Part shown: piece after piece, positions 61,020 through 64,000 of the stretch
Numbering within the stretch: position 1 is the stretch's first letter
Layout: every line of letters begins with the position of its first letter
Source of the DNA: Adiantum capillus-veneris
Lineage: Eukaryota; Streptophyta; Polypodiopsida; Polypodiales; Pteridaceae
Direction of reading: 5' to 3'
Length of the DNA: 64,000 nt
Assembly: GCA_014529385.2 (NCBI GenBank)
Contig: CM043947.1
Span: 120,850,891-120,914,890 of the forward strand
Notes under the pieces: model-generated
Seen by the model: the letters and a program-made list of their open reading frames with translations, nothing else
Told to the model about the DNA's origin: nothing
Database searches by the model: none
Translations under genes and position numbers: made by a program

Positions 61020-61290
61020 GCTCTTCCTTGCTGCAGGTGTCATTGTGTGTTTGTCTCTTGTGTATGTGACAGCTCGGCTTCTCCGCAGTACCACACCTAT
61101 TGTGAGTTGAAACCTTCGCCTAAATTCTAACCGTCCACGTGCAAGCCATATGCAAAGTACGCCTAAGCCAACCCAATACTAAGGCCTTTCTTCAGCAGGC
61201 CCAAAAGAAAAAGAACAAGTGAAAGGGTCAGGAGGCTTTCGAAAACAATAAGAAAGTGATAAAATTGTTACGTTGAATTAAACTAGTATC

Positions 61291-61511
61291 AGTGTTTGGG
61301 AAAGGACTACCTCAGCTTAGTCTTGAGCCGATTGAAAATCGAGACTAGCTAACTGCAAACCATGGTAAATGGAAGAAAAACCGATGAAATATGTGAGAAA
61401 ATCGTCTAAAAATTGTACAAATCTGAAAATTCTACTAGTATTTTTTATTTTCTTCTTTGTGAGGAAGAAACTTGATCAGTAATAAAAGAGACTTTCTCAA
61501 ACGTTAACACT
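61291..61511. mobile_element. diverged MITE copy; empty-site paralogue of the gypsy target
   Basis: The termini AGTGTTTGGGAAAG and CTTTCTCAAACGTTAACACT are imperfect inverted repeats. Read on the minus strand, the right part corresponds to 10840-10849 joined to 20603-20745 without the gypsy element. Confidence 0.6.
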
Positions 61512-61850
61512 GACTGGAATCAAGCTATAAAATGCAAGAAATGTAAAGCCATGTGAAGTTGTGAAACGAAAGGTGAAATAAAAAGAACTAATTAATGTAT
61601 ATGTGTGTGTATAGAATTTATTAGAATTATGCAAAGTGAAGCTTCACTTTAGCATTCTAAAACAATAGAATGCAAAAAAAAAACATGTGTGTGTGTGTGT
61701 AAAATTTACTAAAATTGATGCAAGGTGAAGCTTTACTTTAGCATTCTAAAACAATAGAATTCAACAAAAGTAAAGACATGTCAGGATGTGAAATGAAAGG
61801 TAAGTCTCCATCATGTCAGGATATGAAATGAAAGGAGTCTCCGTAGGTCC
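61500..61850. repeat. inverted copy of the dispersed repeat at 10460-10849
   Basis: Shared, read on the minus strand: ATGGCTTTACATTTCTTGC, AAGTGAAGCTTCACTTT (itself near-palindromic) and GATGGAGACTTAC. The two copies lie 51 kb apart in opposite orientation. Confidence 0.8.
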
Positions 61851-62375
61851 GCCCAATTTTCGTTTTGGGTTGCATTAAAGGGTATCTCAAGCAGATGCTC
61901 TTATGGCTTTGAGGGGGGGAAAAGGAGGAGGCAGCACGTAGAATTGCTAAAGAGTAAAAGTGAAAGAATGTTGGAAGCTCGGGCCTCGGGGCAAGGTCGA
62001 TTTGAAACGGAAGGGGAGGGAGGCATGTGGAGAGAAGAGAGAGAGACACAAAGAGGGAGATTTTGTTGCGAGCATCGGACAGAGTTGGAGAGACTTTGTT
62101 GCGATGGTTGCTTTGCCACAGTTTCTCTGGTTTGCAAAGGAGGCATCGAGTGCAGACGACCTTCCTCCTTCTCTTTGTGGCAATGTGTGTTGAGTGTCGT
62201 CTGTAGCTTGTCAATGCATTACATATTGTCCAAACATGTTTCGTTGTGTGACTATGAGCGCATTGTTGGAGATAAAGGGGAGAGATTGGTGGTTGTTGGA
62301 GGCCGGAAGCCAGGTGCGATGTGTGCAGGGATGAGCAGGCCGCCAACCACACGGAAAAGCTCGTGACGCACGAGG

Positions 62376-62454
<79 letters not shown>

Positions 62455-62663
62455 TTGAACGGAAAGTAGGCCGAGGGCCGATGCTTTCTCTCTACACCTT
62501 GGTTGGTATTGCATTCATGTGTACTCAAGCACTGTAGTCAGGTGTACTTAATTGAGGTTCATTGAGCTTAAAGAGGTTTGCAGATTGCGCGCCTTGAGGT
62601 TGCCCATCGTAGGAGTTGTTCATATTAGAGAGCGGGCAAGCTCAGTGCGAAATAGTGCAGCCA

Positions 62664-62712
<49 letters not shown>

Positions 62713-63100
62713 GGAGAAGGAATTTGCACCTTGTGCGAGGCATGGAAGGAAGGAGGCAGGCCTGCATGGGGCGCGACGAAGACATGGGAACGCCATATTG
62801 CAGGAGACATTATCAGGGGAAGAAGAATAACAGGATCTCTGAAGATTCACCGTAATAAACTGCGTGTGGACCGAGTATGTGCCTGTAGTAACCCAACACA
62901 ACATTAAGGGTTTCTTTTAGAAAGCCAAAAAGAGAGATTTCAAGCGGAGATTTTTTACTTCGTTAGCGTAGTGGGCAATTCCAAATTCCTCGCCTGTCCG
63001 GTAGCCCACGTGGCTTCTCTTTAAAAAAAAAACTCCAACGCTGACAAGCTCTTAAAAAAAACTACGCCGTCAAAAGCTACCCAATCTTCTCCACACGCAA
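61851..63100. other. non-coding stretch with (TC)n and (TG)n tracts
   Basis: (TC)n spans about 62380-62450 and (TG)n about 62667-62704. No gene is supported; open readings here depend on the repeats. Confidence 0.5.
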
Positions 63101-63104
63101 TTTG

Positions 63105-64000
63105 CAGGTTACAAAGCTTGTTGGCTAGTATGTATGTTAAGTGCGGTTCACTTGTCAAGGCACAACAAGTTGTTGATGAGCTTCCAGTCTGGGATGTCGT
63201 CGATTGGACTGCACTTATTGCAGGATATGCCCGACATGGGCAGGGTCACGAAGCTTTGGGCTGTTTTCAGTGCTTGCGAAGCAAGGGCCTCTCTCCGAAT
63301 GCAATCAGAGGTTGTTGGAGAAGAATGTCGTGCTTGGAAATGCGTTGGTATACATGTATGCTAATTGCGGTGTACTTTGGAAAGCACAACAAGTTCTGGA
63401 CGAGCTTCCCAACCGAGATGTCATCTCTTGGACTACATTAATTGCAGGATATGCCCAACAAGGACAGGACCAGGAAGCTTTGAATTGTTTCCATTGTATG
63501 CGAAGTGAGGGTTTCATGTAGTCACCTATGCTTGCATTTTGAAGGCATGTGGCATTATGCAAGACATTGATATGGGCAAACAAATTCACGATGAGATTGT
63601 CAATCAGGGGCTGTTGAAAACAATTGCCATGCTTGGCAATGCTTTGGTTGACATGTATGCCAAGTGTGGTGTACTTTTGAAAGCTCAACAAGTTCTTGAT
63701 GAGCTTCCTGATCGAGATGCAGTCTCTTGGAATGCATTGATTGCAGGTTATGCCCAACAGGGGCAGGGCCAAGAAGCATTGGGATGTTTCTAGCGGATGC
63801 GAAGCGAGGGCTTCTCTCCACATGCAGTCACCTATGCTTGCATTTTGAAGGCATGTGGCACTTTGAAAGATGTCGACACAAGAAAACAAATTCATGATGA
63901 GCTTGTTAGTCGAGGGCTGTTGCAAAAAATTGTCGTGCTTGGTAATGCTTTGGTTGACATGTATGGCAAGTGTAGTGTACTTTCCAAAGCACAACAAGTT
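63105..64000 (+). pseudogene. PLS-type PPR protein gene, broken and partial
   Basis: About three 35-residue-class pentatricopeptide blocks are seen: YVKCGSLVKAQQVVDELPVWD, LGNALVYMYANCGVLWKAQQ and LGNALVDMYAKCGVLLKAQQ, each followed by ALIAGYAQQGQGQEAL-type motifs. Such proteins bind organelle RNA, often for C-to-U editing, but no signal peptide or DYW end is visible here. Three frames are used: a deletion of about 25 codons near 63300 fuses SPNA to LLEKNVVLG, a frameshift or stop lies near 63520, and a TAG at 63791 replaces a usual residue in CFxRMRSEG. The beginning is missing and the right end leaves the window. The wording resembles the large fern PPR families. Confidence 0.85.

Noticed and set aside
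61816-62514. A 232-codon open reading frame on the minus strand
   Set aside because: It starts with a poly-RE stretch from a (TC)n tract and has no recognisable domain.
63305-63997. A 230-codon minus-strand reading
   Set aside because: It is the antisense of the PPR pseudogene.
1-64000. tRNA, rRNA or other structured RNA genes
   Set aside because: None could be supported by eye; only tRNA-complementary primer sites of retroelements were found.

Overview
The window reads as nuclear intergenic DNA of a land plant, most likely a fern or another seed-free plant. The evidence is dense plant-type Ty1/copia and Ty3/gypsy elements (one of the dual-RNase-H Tat type), a Helentron-type Helitron, a large hAT element, many long (CT)n/(GA)n tracts, and a decayed PLS-type PPR gene whose motif wording resembles the expanded fern PPR families. 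The fern assignment is an inference. No intact host gene is visible; nearly every coding region is a transposable-element gene, and almost all are broken.

Layout. 1-10.5 kb: the partial 5' end of one unknown minus-strand gene, then non-coding DNA with microsatellites, a Harbinger-like MITE (3999-4287, TSD TAA), a 268-bp tandem duplication and a 216-bp MITE. 10.85-20.60 kb: a full-length minus-strand Ty3/gypsy Tat-like element with two 1143-bp LTRs and a nested solo LTR (18595-19378) in its leader; it sits inside a dispersed repeat whose uninterrupted inverted copy lies at 61.3-61.85 kb. 21.6-24.3 kb: a non-coding truncated LTR element. 26.4-36.6 kb: a decayed plus-strand gypsy element split by a complete copia element (26713-32264, TSD AGCTT). 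38.6-40.6 kb: copia gag (minus) and gypsy gag-protease (plus) fragments.

40.6-58.1 kb is the most interesting part. A Helentron (minus strand: RPA-like gene, then Rep/helicase gene) is interrupted exactly in its HUH-nuclease motif by an 11.7-kb hAT-type element (42116-53836). That element has imperfect inverted termini and an 8-bp target duplication (CATGGTAG/CATAGTAG). Taking the insertion and one copy of the duplication out restores the Helentron reading at the insertion point. The hAT has mirror-image GC-rich subterminal regions, each with an inward TATA box, and on each side a tandem array followed by a 3' splice site and a coding exon. The left side carries the BED/DUF659/hATC transposase. 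The right side carries two genes not normally part of a hAT: a protein-kinase gene and a RING-H2 coiled-coil gene. A 3'-truncated copia element lies within the right-hand tandem array.

58.6-61.5 kb: a cluster of related 216-bp MITEs mixed with CT/CA microsatellites, partly amplified as 330-bp tandem units. 63.1-64 kb: a PPR pseudogene running off the right edge. The nesting order gives relative ages: Helentron before hAT before copia-2; decayed gypsy before copia-1; dispersed repeat/MITE before the Tat element.
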